The notes: a model not told the origin generated them from the sequence alone. A DNA stretch of 64,000 nucleotides from JAKSSE01 sp045597645 (GCA_045597645.1 JAZLKM010000058.1:1-64000), one strand, 5' to 3'; shown: positions 15,607-24,961, counted from the first letter of the stretch. Numbers and translations are program-made.

Positions 15607-17250
15607 TTACGCCTCTTCGTTTAATATTCTATTCAAATCTTCTGCCAACTGACTTATGCGCTCTCTTTGAGTATCCATGCTGGCACGGTTGACAATCATT
15701 CTTGCTGATAACGGTCTTACTTCTTCAAGTACCTTTAATCCGTTTTCTCTAAGTGTAGAACCTGTTTCAACAATATCTACTATGACATCACTAAGCCCCA
15801 CTATCGGCGCAAGTTCTATAGAGCCATTCAGCTTTATAAATTCAACTGTCTGGTCTTTTTCATTGTAGAAATAATCCTTCGCAATGTTAGGATATTTCGT
15901 AGCCACTCTTATCATCTCATGATGCTTTAATAGCTCGGCAGCAGATTCAGGACCACATACACACATTTTGCATTTTCCAAAGCCAAGATCTAATACTTCA
16001 TATACTTTTCTAGCTTCTTCATCTATTGTGTCCTTGCCAACTATACCAATATCTGCAGCTCCATATTCTACGTAAGTTGGAACGTCAGGTCCTTTTGCAA
16101 GGAAAAATCGCATCTTATACTCTTCGTTAACAAATATTAACTTACGAGTATCTGGATCTCGCATTTGCTCACAGAAAATGCCTAATTTTTCTAGAGCAGC
16201 CATGGTCTTGTTTGCAAGTCTGCCTTTTCCGAGTGCAAATGTAAGATAACCCTCTGAATTTACAGGCTCTAATGCTTTATCTAGAGCATTTAGCAGCTGT
16301 TCTACCTCTATGGCAAGACCTACGGCAGCAGCATCTCTTCCGAACACTGAAAGAAGCTGATCGTACCGTCCTCCCTTTACAATGGAAGCTCCACTGCCTT
16401 TACTGTATCCGCGGAAAATAATACCTGTATAATATGGATAATTACTAAGAATAGAAAAATCATATACAAAATACTGAGCAATATTTTCCTTCTCAAGAAT
16501 CGCTGAAAGTTCTCTTAATCGAGACAATGCATGGATAATTTCATCATTAGACTTTATTGTATCATAGTCTAACGGGAACTCACCAGCATCTTTATACACT
16601 CGTGATAAAATGGAAAACAGAGCTCTCTTGCCTTCGTCACAGGTTAGTTCATTAACCTTATTGCGCATACCTATAAAGTTTTTATTAGAAACGAAGTTGA
16701 GAATATCATCCTTGTCACTACCAGAAATATCACAAGAATCACAAATGCTATCAAAAATACCTGCATAACCTATAGATATCTTAAAATCATTAAGTCCAGC
16801 GGCCTTCAGGCACTCAACTGCCATCTGAAGTATTTGTGCATCTGCGCTAACGCTTCCATCTCCCATATATTCAGCGCCAATCTGTGTTGTTTCCGCAGCA
16901 CGGCCACTATGATTCTTCTGATTTACAAAAATATTGCCCTCATAGAACAATTTTACAGGCAATTCATCTGCCGTATAATACTTTGCTACACTTCTTGCAA
17001 CTGAAGGGGTAATATCCGGTCGCATTACAAGCGTATTGCCCTCTCTGTCAAAGAACCTAAACATATTGTTCTCGTCCTTTGTATATTGACCTGCATATAT
17101 GTCGCTAAACTCGTATGTAGGCGTCTGAATACGCTTAAAATCAAACTTTTTTATGACATCACATAACTTTTCAGATACTGCAAGCTTTTTCTCAAGCTCA
17201 TTGTCATACAAATCTCTTACACCTGCGGGTGTATGTAATAAATTAGACAT
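15607..17250 (-). CDS. HisZ-HisG fusion: ATP phosphoribosyltransferase
   Basis: One uninterrupted 547-codon frame carries a HisRS-like HisZ regulatory domain (about 1-330: TPAGVRDLYDNELEKK, RPDITPSVAR, KGGRYDQLL) followed directly by a short-form HisG catalytic domain (about 333-547: LTFALGKGRL, YGAADIGIVGKD, VDIVETGSTLRENGL). These are normally separate subunits of a hetero-octamer that makes phosphoribosyl-ATP, the first step of histidine synthesis. The ATG at 17250 has an AGAAGAGG site. An upstream in-frame codon at 17340 falls within the promoter and was rejected. Confidence 0.92.
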   Translation of the reverse strand: MSNLLHTPAGVRDLYDNELEKKLAVSEKLCDVIKKFDFKRIQTPTYEFSDIYAGQYTKDENNMFRFFDREGNTLVMRPDITPSVARSVAKYYTADELPVKLFYEGNIFVNQKNHSGRAAETTQIGAEYMGDGSVSADAQILQMAVECLKAAGLNDFKISIGYAGIFDSICDSCDISGSDKDDILNFVSNKNFIGMRNKVNELTCDEGKRALFSILSRVYKDAGEFPLDYDTIKSNDEIIHALSRLRELSAILEKENIAQYFVYDFSILSNYPYYTGIIFRGYSKGSGASIVKGGRYDQLLSVFGRDAAAVGLAIEVEQLLNALDKALEPVNSEGYLTFALGKGRLANKTMAALEKLGIFCEQMRDPDTRKLIFVNEEYKMRFFLAKGPDVPTYVEYGAADIGIVGKDTIDEEARKVYEVLDLGFGKCKMCVCGPESAAELLKHHEMIRVATKYPNIAKDYFYNEKDQTVEFIKLNGSIELAPIVGLSDVIVDIVETGSTLRENGLKVLEEVRPLSARMIVNRASMDTQRERISQLAEDLNRILNEEA

Positions 17251-17311
17251 AGTAACCTCTTCTAATTGCCACTTTAGCGTTGTAAAGCGGTAATGCGTTA
17301 AATTCTCAGAT

Positions 17312-17340
17312 ATAATATGCTTAATTTTCGGTATTGTCAA
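17312..17340 (-). promoter_or_regulatory. his operon promoter
   Basis: TTGACA (17335-17340) and TATTAT (17312-17317) are 17 bp apart on the minus strand. The -10 box overlaps positions near the recU stop (17321-17323), so the promoter is embedded in the 3' end of recU. The leader of about 55 nt is too short for a T-box. Confidence 0.82.
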
Positions 17341-17869
17341 CCCGGGAATCTAAGTCTTTTTGAATCATATCCAAATACGGGACGAATAATCCCTTTCTCT
17401 GGCAGAAAAAGTAATCTTCATTCAATTCATCTAGCCGAATACTTTTTCGCCCGCCATTTATTGCCCGATCCCAGAAAAAAGATAAATCCGAGAATCGTAA
17501 ATAATAATATTTTTCAAGCTCCGTATAATATATAAGAATAAATGCTACACCTTGCTGCTCTTCGAACTCACGCATAAAAGCGACCTGATGTTCATGAATG
17601 TTCGCTAAAGGAAAGGTTTTTTCATGGCATTCTTTTGCATCAAAACATACCGGTATTCCTTGTACTGCTCCTATATAATCAACAGTTGATTTCTTATCAA
17701 AATATGCAAGGGTTATCTGCTTTGTTGAATGATCAATGTTAATAGGCGTAATGGGAGTTGGTATTTTTTGAATAATAGCCATTTTATTCTTTTGGTAGGT
17801 CTCGTTGGTTCTATTAATAAATTCTTCAAAAGCCGAACCTCTAAGTCCCCTTGAATTCCATGTAGGCAT
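17321..17869 (-). CDS. recU: Holliday junction resolvase RecU
   Basis: The 182-aa protein has the RecU family N-terminal SRGLRGSAFEE motif and the nuclease core with STVDYIG and FDAKE, which supply the metal ligands. It resolves Holliday junctions made by recombination, the Firmicutes replacement for RuvC. This agrees with ruvA and ruvB, but no ruvC, elsewhere in the window. It starts 1 bp after the upstream pseudouridine synthase. Confidence 0.93.
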   Translation of the reverse strand: MPTWNSRGLRGSAFEEFINRTNETYQKNKMAIIQKIPTPITPINIDHSTKQITLAYFDKKSTVDYIGAVQGIPVCFDAKECHEKTFPLANIHEHQVAFMREFEEQQGVAFILIYYTELEKYYYLRFSDLSFFWDRAINGGRKSIRLDELNEDYFFCQRKGLFVPYLDMIQKDLDSRVDNTEN

Positions 17870-17870
17870 A

Positions 17871-18827
17871 TTAATTGTTTATATTAATTACTCTTTCAAA
17901 ATAATCTGGTAAAGGTGCAGTTATATTTTGACCTTTATATTCAACCGAAAATGCATGCAAAAGTTGATGGTTTATACCTGCTTTTTTTCTATATATTTCA
18001 TTTACTTTTCTATCGCCATATTTAGGATCACCAATACACGGAAATCCAAGATGTGCTAACTGAGCTCGAATTTGATGACTTCTTCCTGTGATTAATTCAC
18101 ATTCTACAATACTTGCACACTGTCTACTTTGAATTGGTCTGAAAATTGTTCGCGAATATTTTCTCCCCTGACCATCCTCTTCAAATACTTTAGTAATATT
18201 ATTGGTTGTGTCTTTCAATAAATAGTTTTCACAATCTATAGTATTATCGAAAGTTCCCTTTACTATCGTAATATATTTCTTTGCGGCCTCATGTTCCTTG
18301 AGTAATGCGGAGCAATACTGCAAGCCCGCTATGGTTTTTCCCGCAAATACAATACCGGAAGTATTCATATCAAGCCTATTACATACACTAGGGTGAACTG
18401 TGAGCAATTCATCATCACTTATTTTACCTGTGTCATATAGGTAGGAAATAAGATATTCATTAAGACTCCAGCTTCCATCTTCCGCCTTCTGCGATAGCAC
18501 ACCAGAAGGTTTATTAAGTAATATTGTATCTTCGTCTTCATATAAAACATTAACAAATTTTTTATATGATTTGTCTTTTGGAAAAGATGGTGCATTACAT
18601 TGAGATGCACCGCGCATCTTCGAATAGGTTTCGTCAGATAAAAAGAATTTGACCGAATCGCCAGCACATGTTTTTTCACTGCCGTCAGCTTTTTTACCAT
18701 TTAAGGTAATATTCTTTTTCCGCAGCATTTTATATATAAAGCTGGATGGTGCAGCTGAAAGTACTTTGTGTAAATACTTGTCGAATCTGTTTCCCGCTTC
18801 TTTAGAAGAAATCGTCAATTCTATCAT
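17871..18827 (-). CDS. RluA-family pseudouridine synthase
   Basis: The 318-aa protein has an N-terminal S4 RNA-binding domain (about 10-70) and a catalytic domain with the motif NRLDMNTSG (about 165-173), containing the catalytic Asp. The usual His before R-L-D is Asn. The GRSHQIRAQLAHLGFPCIGDPKYG block is also present. It modifies rRNA or tRNA uridines, but the site cannot be assigned. It overlaps the upstream HAD gene by 4 nt. Confidence 0.88.
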   Translation of the reverse strand: MIELTISSKEAGNRFDKYLHKVLSAAPSSFIYKMLRKKNITLNGKKADGSEKTCAGDSVKFFLSDETYSKMRGASQCNAPSFPKDKSYKKFVNVLYEDEDTILLNKPSGVLSQKAEDGSWSLNEYLISYLYDTGKISDDELLTVHPSVCNRLDMNTSGIVFAGKTIAGLQYCSALLKEHEAAKKYITIVKGTFDNTIDCENYLLKDTTNNITKVFEEDGQGRKYSRTIFRPIQSRQCASIVECELITGRSHQIRAQLAHLGFPCIGDPKYGDRKVNEIYRKKAGINHQLLHAFSVEYKGQNITAPLPDYFERVININN

Positions 18828-19486
18828 TTGCCATTTAATGCTTTTATCGCGTCTGAAAAATTATGAATATAGTAATCAGCAAGTTCTTTTTTTTCCTCCC
18901 AATCTCGCGCAACTGCGTCATCAGGTACAGCACATGTTCTCATTCCAGCTGCCTTTCCTGCCTTAATTCCATTAATAACATCTTCAAATATTAGGCATTT
19001 CGAGGGATCAACTCCTAATGCGTTGGCAGAAGCTAAATAAATATCAGGAGCAGGCTTCCCATGTTCAACCATACACCCCGATGATGCTACATCAATATAT
19101 TCTCCTATTCCTGTAGCTTTTAAGCAAGTGTTCATCAAAACTGTTGAATTACTGGTAGATACTCCGGTCTTTATTCCCTTTTGTTTGAGAGCCTTTAAAA
19201 AATCAAGAGCATAGCTTTTGGGTTGTATCTCATGCTCATAGGCATATTTTGCAATATTGTTCCACTCATCTTTTAGCTCATCTACAGTCTGATTGAGATT
19301 AAATGTACGAATAAACCATTGGGCAGTTTCAGTCATACTCATCCCCTCTACTTCTTCAGCAAGTCCAGGGCGCATTTCAAATCCACGCTCCTCCATAAAG
19401 CGTATATCAACGTCATGCCACATTCCCATAGAGTCAACAAGCGTGCCATCAAGATCAAAAATTACTGCCTCTATATTTTCAAACAT
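18824..19486 (-). CDS. HAD-family phosphatase, beta-phosphoglucomutase-like
   Basis: The 220-aa protein has motif I FDLDGTLVDSMGMWHDVD, motif II STSNS, motif III near KPAPDIYLASANALGV and motif IV IFEDVINGIKAGKAAGM. A helical cap follows motif I. This is the subfamily that includes beta-phosphoglucomutase and small sugar phosphatases. The substrate is unknown. It overlaps the last base of pepD. Confidence 0.85.
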   Translation of the reverse strand: MFENIEAVIFDLDGTLVDSMGMWHDVDIRFMEERGFEMRPGLAEEVEGMSMTETAQWFIRTFNLNQTVDELKDEWNNIAKYAYEHEIQPKSYALDFLKALKQKGIKTGVSTSNSTVLMNTCLKATGIGEYIDVASSGCMVEHGKPAPDIYLASANALGVDPSKCLIFEDVINGIKAGKAAGMRTCAVPDDAVARDWEEKKELADYYIHNFSDAIKALNGK

Positions 19487-20889
19487 TACAACCTCTCCAA
19501 CAGCTTAATAAGAAAATCATAACAACGCTCAGTTGATGAAATAGAAAGTCTCTCCTTCGGAGTGTGTATATCGTAAATATTAGGTCCAAAAGATACTATA
19601 TCAAGTTCTGGATTATTCGAGTAGAAAATGCCACACTCAAGCCCTGCATGTATTCCCTCAAAAGAAACAGGTATATTTAAGTCATTTGACAATGTTTCAA
19701 TAGTGTCTCTTAGTACAGATTCTTTTTTATACTCCCAAGCAGGATAATCACCATGAAGAACAAAGTGTCCTGATGATGCGAGTGCCTTTTCCTTTAATTC
19801 ATCCAGAAGAGCAACCTTGTCATTCGATATACTGCTTCTCACGGAGTCAGTGACAATTATTTTATTCCCTTCGGTTTTTAATATTCCTACATTTAATGAA
19901 GTCTCAATTAAGCCTTCTACATCTTTACTTTGGGCTACTACACCATTAGGAATTGTCGTTAGGTAATTCAATATAGGTGTAAAATCATCTATTGCCATCA
20001 TTTCATTATCATTAACTGGGGTGTAGGTAATATTAAGTTCCGGATCTGTCGCCCCATGTCTTGTAGTGAACGAGAAATAAGAATTAGCAATTGTAGCAGC
20101 AACCGCTTCGTTGTCTTCGATAACAATTCTAGCGCAGGCGCTTCTGGCTATTGCATTGTCTTTTGCACCACCGTTAATATCAATCACTTTGTAATCAGCA
20201 CGTTTTGACAATTCCGACAATACACTTCCAAGTAAAATAATGGCATTGGCTCTACCGTGATGAATCTCTGTACCCGAATGTCCGCCCGAAAGACCATTGA
20301 TAACTATATCAAATACCTGGCCTTGTACTTTTGTTCTATTTACTTCAAAACTAGCAATTGCTGTGGCGCCTCCAGCGCATGATACAAGATAGATTCCTTC
20401 TTCTTCAGAATCTAAATTGAGTAAGTATTTTCCTTTTATTAATTTAGGATCAAGCGCAGACGCGCCTAGCATTCCAACCTCTTCATCAACGGTAAATACA
20501 GCACATATGTCTGGATGCTTAATAGAATCATCTTCTAATATTGCTAGGGTTAATGCTACACCTATGCAGTCATCTCCGCCTAATGTTGTACCGTTTGCAT
20601 AAATTAAATCACCATCGGTCCTTAGGTCTAGACCCATATTCTCAAAATCGAAATCTACATCGTCATCCTTCTCGCATACCATATCCATATGACCTTGAAT
20701 TATTACGCCAGGATGTGATTCATACCCTTCTGATGCAGGCTTGTACATAACAACATTTCCAGCTTCATCTTGTACATATTCAAGTTCCATTTTTTTTGCA
20801 TAGTTCACGTGCTTATTGCTAATAATCGCTGTATTACCCGAACCATGTGGTACACTGCACAAATCTTTAAAAATATCTATTGTTCTCAT
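19486..20889 (-). CDS. pepD: Aminoacyl-histidine dipeptidase (PepD, M20 family)
   Basis: The 467-aa cytosolic metallopeptidase cleaves Xaa-His and other dipeptides. Metal-binding blocks are visible: IIQGHMDMVCEKD, TLGGDDCIGVALTLAIL, FTVDEEVGMLGA and the C-terminal GIHAGLECGIF. Length is usual for PepD. Its ATG follows an AGGAG site that directly adjoins the U-tract of the preceding terminator. Confidence 0.92.
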   Translation of the reverse strand: MRTIDIFKDLCSVPHGSGNTAIISNKHVNYAKKMELEYVQDEAGNVVMYKPASEGYESHPGVIIQGHMDMVCEKDDDVDFDFENMGLDLRTDGDLIYANGTTLGGDDCIGVALTLAILEDDSIKHPDICAVFTVDEEVGMLGASALDPKLIKGKYLLNLDSEEEGIYLVSCAGGATAIASFEVNRTKVQGQVFDIVINGLSGGHSGTEIHHGRANAIILLGSVLSELSKRADYKVIDINGGAKDNAIARSACARIVIEDNEAVAATIANSYFSFTTRHGATDPELNITYTPVNDNEMMAIDDFTPILNYLTTIPNGVVAQSKDVEGLIETSLNVGILKTEGNKIIVTDSVRSSISNDKVALLDELKEKALASSGHFVLHGDYPAWEYKKESVLRDTIETLSNDLNIPVSFEGIHAGLECGIFYSNNPELDIVSFGPNIYDIHTPKERLSISSTERCYDFLIKLLERL

Positions 20890-20900
20890 AATATACTCCT

Positions 20901-20926
20901 AAAAAAACCCGCTACATTGTAGCGGG
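20901..20926 (-). terminator. Intrinsic terminator after the coiled-coil gene
   Basis: CCCGCTAC (20908-20915) and GTAGCGGG (20919-20926) form an 8-bp stem with a three-base loop. Seven U residues follow on the minus strand. The start codon of pepD is 18 nt from the hairpin base. Confidence 0.9.
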
Positions 20927-20933
20927 CTAACGT

Positions 20934-21569
20934 TTATTTATTCTCTGTATCCATTACGCTAGGACCGTTGTCCTTTGTAACCTTCTGCTCACTGGCTGCA
21001 GGTGCTGCCTGCTTCGCAACCTGTACTGATAATGACGGTGCAAGATCATTTCTATTTGACTGAACAACACTTAAATATCCTTGCATCGTATTTAGATATG
21101 TATCTGTACGTACTCTGGTTGTCTCCATTGAAGTCGAAAGTATCTCTTCAATGCTCTTCAACATCTTATCAGTATATGCTATAGCACTAGCTTGGATGTT
21201 ATTAGCCTTGTTTTGAGCATCATCCATAATTGCCTGTGCCTGCTTTGTTGCTTGCTGAACTACTTCGTTTGCTTGAGCATAAGCCTGCTGCATTATCTGA
21301 TGCTCACTTACTAGCTCGTTAGTCTGTACCTGCGCTTGTGCAACAATAGAATCCGCTTTTTTGCGAGCATCTGCTAAGATAGCCTCTTGATTACTTATAA
21401 TTCGCTGATACTGCTTTATCTCTGTTGGAATACGACTTTTTAATTCTTCAAGTAAAGCCTCTATTTCTTCACGATTAACTGCAATGCTTCCACTGCTAAA
21501 TGGAACTGATTTACATCCTTCTATGAAGTCCTCAATATCCGATATTGTTTGCTCAATCTTACTTGCCAT
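20934..21569 (-). CDS. Coiled-coil protein, DivIVA / ATPase-subunit-H-like
   Basis: The 211-aa protein is mostly a long coiled coil (about 40-165), rich in Gln, Ala and Glu, with a low-complexity tail. Related Lachnospiraceae proteins are often labelled as ATPase or V-ATPase subunit H. The pattern is also like the C-terminal part of DivIVA-type polar or septal proteins. No catalytic motif is present, and a structural role is only a guess. It overlaps coaD by 11 nt and ends at a strong terminator. Confidence 0.6.
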   Translation of the reverse strand: MASKIEQTISDIEDFIEGCKSVPFSSGSIAVNREEIEALLEELKSRIPTEIKQYQRIISNQEAILADARKKADSIVAQAQVQTNELVSEHQIMQQAYAQANEVVQQATKQAQAIMDDAQNKANNIQASAIAYTDKMLKSIEEILSTSMETTRVRTDTYLNTMQGYLSVVQSNRNDLAPSLSVQVAKQAAPAASEQKVTKDNGPSVMDTENK

Positions 21570-22059
21570 TTAAGCTCTCCTTTAACTTGATTTTTTCAAA
21601 TATCTGATCGGAAATAAAATCCGGAACAAATCTTGAAATATCACTGCCATAAGAAGCAAATTCTTTTACTACAGAAGATGATAAGTATGCATACTCAAGC
21701 GCTGTGGTTAAAAAAATCGTATCTATGTCAGGATTCTGCACTCTGTTAACCTGTGCAATTGAAAGTTCATATTCGAAATCTGTTACAGCCCTCAGACCCC
21801 TAACGATGAAACTAGCATCAACTTCTTTAGCGTAATCTATCAACAATCCACTAAACTCAGTTACCTTAACGTTAGGTATGTCTTTACATACTTCCTCAAG
21901 CATTTTAACACGTTCAAAAGAAGAAAACAATGGATTCTTCTCGCTGTTGATAAGCACTGCTACAATCAATTCATCAGATATTTTTGCAGCTCTTTTTATA
22001 ATATCAATATGACCGTATGTCACTGGGTCAAAGCTGCCTGGATATATTGCTCTCTTCAT
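21559..22059 (-). CDS. coaD: Phosphopantetheine adenylyltransferase
   Basis: The 166-aa enzyme makes dephospho-CoA from 4'-phosphopantetheine and ATP. The nucleotidyltransferase motif YPGSFDPVTYGH is at the N-terminus, and RGLRAVTDFEYE and SSSVVKEFASYG follow in the usual places. It overlaps rsmD by 4 nt. Confidence 0.96.
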   Translation of the reverse strand: MKRAIYPGSFDPVTYGHIDIIKRAAKISDELIVAVLINSEKNPLFSSFERVKMLEEVCKDIPNVKVTEFSGLLIDYAKEVDASFIVRGLRAVTDFEYELSIAQVNRVQNPDIDTIFLTTALEYAYLSSSVVKEFASYGSDISRFVPDFISDQIFEKIKLKESLNGK

Positions 22060-22607
22060 TTTTTCTCCAGAAAAATATGCCTATTATTTTTGTACAATTT
22101 ATCTTTGGTAACGACAAATTTTGCGTCGTCTATAAATGCTAGGTCTCTAGATATCGATGCCTCAATGACTATAATTCCATAGTCCGATAACAAATCATTC
22201 TCATAAATACCATTTAATAAATCTTCTTCACGTTCCATCGCATAAGGTGGGTCTGCGAAAATTATATCAAACTTACCATATGAGCGTAATCTTGGAAGAC
22301 AAGCAAAAACATCTCCTTTTATTACGTCAGAGAATTCAGCCATTTTGGTGAATTTCAGATTATCTTCAATACATGTAATACACTTTTTGTTCTGTTCTAC
22401 AAAAGCAGCATATTCTGCGCCTCTAGACAGAGCTTCAATACCAATCTGACCGCTACCAGCAAACAAATCTAAAAATCTGGCTCCTGGAACATCAGCTGAA
22501 AGCATGTTAAACAATGTTTCTTTTATTTTATCAGTAGTTGGTCTTGTCTGCATTCCCTCTATTGTCTTAAGAGGCATGCTTCTCGCTGTCCCTGCTATTA
22601 CTCTCAT
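22056..22607 (-). CDS. rsmD: 16S rRNA (guanine966-N2)-methyltransferase RsmD
   Basis: The 183-aa SAM-dependent methyltransferase has the N-terminal block MRVIAGTARSMPL, the SAM-binding FLDLFAGSGQIGIEALSRGA, and the catalytic FADPPYAM motif. It modifies helix 31 of 16S rRNA during 30S assembly. It is flanked by overlapping pncC and coaD. Confidence 0.94.
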   Translation of the reverse strand: MRVIAGTARSMPLKTIEGMQTRPTTDKIKETLFNMLSADVPGARFLDLFAGSGQIGIEALSRGAEYAAFVEQNKKCITCIEDNLKFTKMAEFSDVIKGDVFACLPRLRSYGKFDIIFADPPYAMEREEDLLNGIYENDLLSDYGIIVIEASISRDLAFIDDAKFVVTKDKLYKNNRHIFLEKK

Positions 22608-23086
22608 GATTCCTTCTCTATGATAGCAACTGCCATATCTATTGCAGCATCTCTGGCTGCAGTTCTAACAGATAATCTGTCGCCCGTAAAATTAAATTTT
22701 TTAACATAAATAGAATGCGAACTTTTCACTCCTACAGCTATATATACTAAACCAACAGGCTTTTGAGGACTACCACCATCCGGACCAGCAATTCCTGTAA
22801 CTGAAATTGCATAATCACTATCTGCGGCTAAGAGAAGCCCCTTTGCCATTTCATCAGCTGTCTGAGCACTTACGGCTCCGTACTCATCCAACGTAGCAGG
22901 ATTTACTGAAAGGATTTTTACCTTTGCTTCATTTGCATATGTAATATAGCCTTCCTTGAAACATTCAGAGGCACCTGCGCAATCGACAATTGACGCTGCA
23001 ATCATACCACCAGTGCAAGATTCCGCCGTGGAAATCGTCATATTCTTCTCTTTTAGAATATCTATTAAATTCCTCGAATTAGCCAT
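22604..23086 (-). CDS. pncC: Nicotinamide-nucleotide amidohydrolase PncC (CinA C-terminal domain)
   Basis: The 160-aa protein is the stand-alone CinA C-terminal domain, with STAESCTGGMIAASIVDCAGAS and SVTGIAGPDGGSPQKPVGLVY. It deamidates NMN to NaMN in pyridine nucleotide recycling, and nadD for the next step lies about 17 kb away. The N-terminal CinA domain is absent. It overlaps pgsA and rsmD. Confidence 0.88.
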   Translation of the reverse strand: MANSRNLIDILKEKNMTISTAESCTGGMIAASIVDCAGASECFKEGYITYANEAKVKILSVNPATLDEYGAVSAQTADEMAKGLLLAADSDYAISVTGIAGPDGGSPQKPVGLVYIAVGVKSSHSIYVKKFNFTGDRLSVRTAARDAAIDMAVAIIEKES

Positions 23087-23642
23087 TATTTTTTTCGCTT
23101 AATACATCTTTGTTCTTTACAATGCACTCAATCAGCGAGATTACTGTAAGCGCAAGTGCTGCATATATAAATATCAACTCAATAATTTTATACCATCCAA
23201 AAGGTAAATCGAGAATACAAATAATAACCATCATCATCTGTATTGTGGTCTTGACCTTTCCCCACATTGAAGCGGCAATAACCACACCCTTTTCCGCAGC
23301 TACAAGTCTAAATCCGCTGATGATAAAATCTCTAGCAATTATAATAATAACGACCCAAGTCGGAATTATCTGAATTCCCGGAGAGCAAAGGCAAAGTAAT
23401 GCAGAACATACCAAAAGCTTATCAGCAAGAGGATCCATGAATTTACCAAAGTTAGTCACAAGATTATATTTTCTTGCTATTTTTCCATCTAGAAGATCCG
23501 TAAGACTCGCGATGGCAAAAATTGCGATTGAGACGTATTTTCCCCATACCGTATCATGATAAATTGCTCCGCACAGCATGCAAATCACAAAAAACGGAAT
23601 TAAAACTACTCGGAAGATTGTCAATTTATTAGGCAGATTCAT
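23079..23642 (-). CDS. pgsA: CDP-diacylglycerol--glycerol-3-phosphate 3-phosphatidyltransferase
   Basis: The 187-aa integral membrane protein has several transmembrane segments and the CDP-alcohol phosphotransferase motif DLLDGKIARKYNLVTNFGKFMDPLADK (written D-G-x2-A-R-x8-G-x3-D-x3-D). It makes phosphatidylglycerol phosphate. It overlaps rimO and pncC by a few nucleotides. Confidence 0.94.
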   Translation of the reverse strand: MNLPNKLTIFRVVLIPFFVICMLCGAIYHDTVWGKYVSIAIFAIASLTDLLDGKIARKYNLVTNFGKFMDPLADKLLVCSALLCLCSPGIQIIPTWVVIIIIARDFIISGFRLVAAEKGVVIAASMWGKVKTTIQMMMVIICILDLPFGWYKIIELIFIYAALALTVISLIECIVKNKDVLSEKNNG

Positions 23643-24961
23643 ATCATTTCTCCTATCAAATCATAATAGTTAGAGCCTGTAATCATAACATTTACGAAAT
23701 CACCTGTCATGAGTTCTCTGTCACTACTAAAAAATACCAGACCGTCAACATCAGGGGTATCTCTATATGTACGTCCTACATACACGTCATTATCGCTATC
23801 ATAGCCTTCAACTATTACTTCAAAAATTGTCTTTTTAAGTTTTTTATTTTTTTTGAATATTATTTTTTGTTGAGCAAGCATTACGTTCTCAACACGTTGC
23901 TTTTTAATCTCTTCTGCGACTTGATTATCAAATTCTGCAGCAGGCGTACCTTCCTCTTGAGAATATGCAAAAGCACCAAGCCTATCAAAGCCTGCTTTTT
24001 TTATAAAATCTATTACCTCTCTGTGATGCTTACCAGTTTCGCCAGGGAAACCACAAATCAAAGACGTCCTAAGGCAAATATCTGGCATTTTATCGCGAAG
24101 CTTCGCTATAACATCCAACAACTCTTTTTGTCTCGTCCTGCGGCCCATGCTTTTTAGTATATCGTCGCAGCAGTGCTGTGTAGGCATATCAAGATAATGC
24201 AGCACCTTAGGGTTGCTAGCCATTTCATCAATTAGCTCATCTGTGATTTCTTCCGGATAGCAATATAGAAGTCTAATCCATCGCAACTCTTCTATCTCAG
24301 AAAGCTTTCTAAGTAGCAAAGGTAACTTTTTTTCTTTGTATAAATCCAGACCATACAGTGTTGTCTCTTGAGCCACAAGTATAAGTTCACTTACTCCTTG
24401 TGACACAAGATTTTTAGCTTCCTCAATCAATACTTCGATAGGGAATGATCTGTAATTACCTCTTATGCTTGGAATAGCACAATATGTACATCTCTTGTCA
24501 CACCCCTCAGCTATCTTTAAATACGCAAAATGACCACCAGTAGTTACTGTTCTGGCGGTTCGTGTAGGATCACTATTATCCGGTGAGGTAACATTTTCAT
24601 AAAATGAACCATCAACCACAGAATTGATAGCATCTATAATCCAGTCTTCAGACCCAACACCAATCACAGCATCTACTTCAGGCAGTTCCTTACGAATCTC
24701 TTCCGGATATCGCTGAGCCATACATCCAGTTACTACAAGACCCTTTAAGTGAGCTGTATCTTTGTAAGACGCCATTTCAAGTATAGTGTTGATACTTTCC
24801 TCACGGGCTGATTCAATAAACCCGCAGGTGTTAACTACAATTACATCAGCTTCTTCCTCAGATAGCACGATATCATATCCATGCTTCTGCAGCTTTCCAA
24901 TCATGTATTCGCTATCAACAAGATTTTTATCGCAGCCAAGTGATACAAAGAATACGTTCAT
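23639..24961 (-). CDS. rimO: Ribosomal protein S12 methylthiotransferase RimO
   Basis: The 440-aa radical SAM enzyme has the UPF0004 domain (FFVSLGCDKNLVDSE, VNTCGFIESAREES, GCMAQRYPEEI supply the three cysteines), the radical SAM motif CDKRCTYCAIP, and a C-terminal TRAM domain. SLGCDKNLVDSE separates it from MiaB, which is encoded at 43051-44490. It methylthiolates an Asp on S12. Confidence 0.94.
   Translation of the reverse strand: MNVFFVSLGCDKNLVDSEYMIGKLQKHGYDIVLSEEEADVIVVNTCGFIESAREESINTILEMASYKDTAHLKGLVVTGCMAQRYPEEIRKELPEVDAVIGVGSEDWIIDAINSVVDGSFYENVTSPDNSDPTRTARTVTTGGHFAYLKIAEGCDKRCTYCAIPSIRGNYRSFPIEVLIEEAKNLVSQGVSELILVAQETTLYGLDLYKEKKLPLLLRKLSEIEELRWIRLLYCYPEEITDELIDEMASNPKVLHYLDMPTQHCCDDILKSMGRRTRQKELLDVIAKLRDKMPDICLRTSLICGFPGETGKHHREVIDFIKKAGFDRLGAFAYSQEEGTPAAEFDNQVAEEIKKQRVENVMLAQQKIIFKKNKKLKKTIFEVIVEGYDSDNDVYVGRTYRDTPDVDGLVFFSSDRELMTGDFVNVMITGSNYYDLIGEMI

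Noticed and set aside
17251..17311. T-box or attenuator for the his operon
   Set aside because: The predicted leader is only about 55 nt, with no T-box sequence, terminator hairpin or His-rich leader peptide.
17251..17340. Upstream extension of HisZ-HisG (30 codons)
   Set aside because: It overlaps the his promoter -35 and -10 boxes and would start before the predicted transcript.
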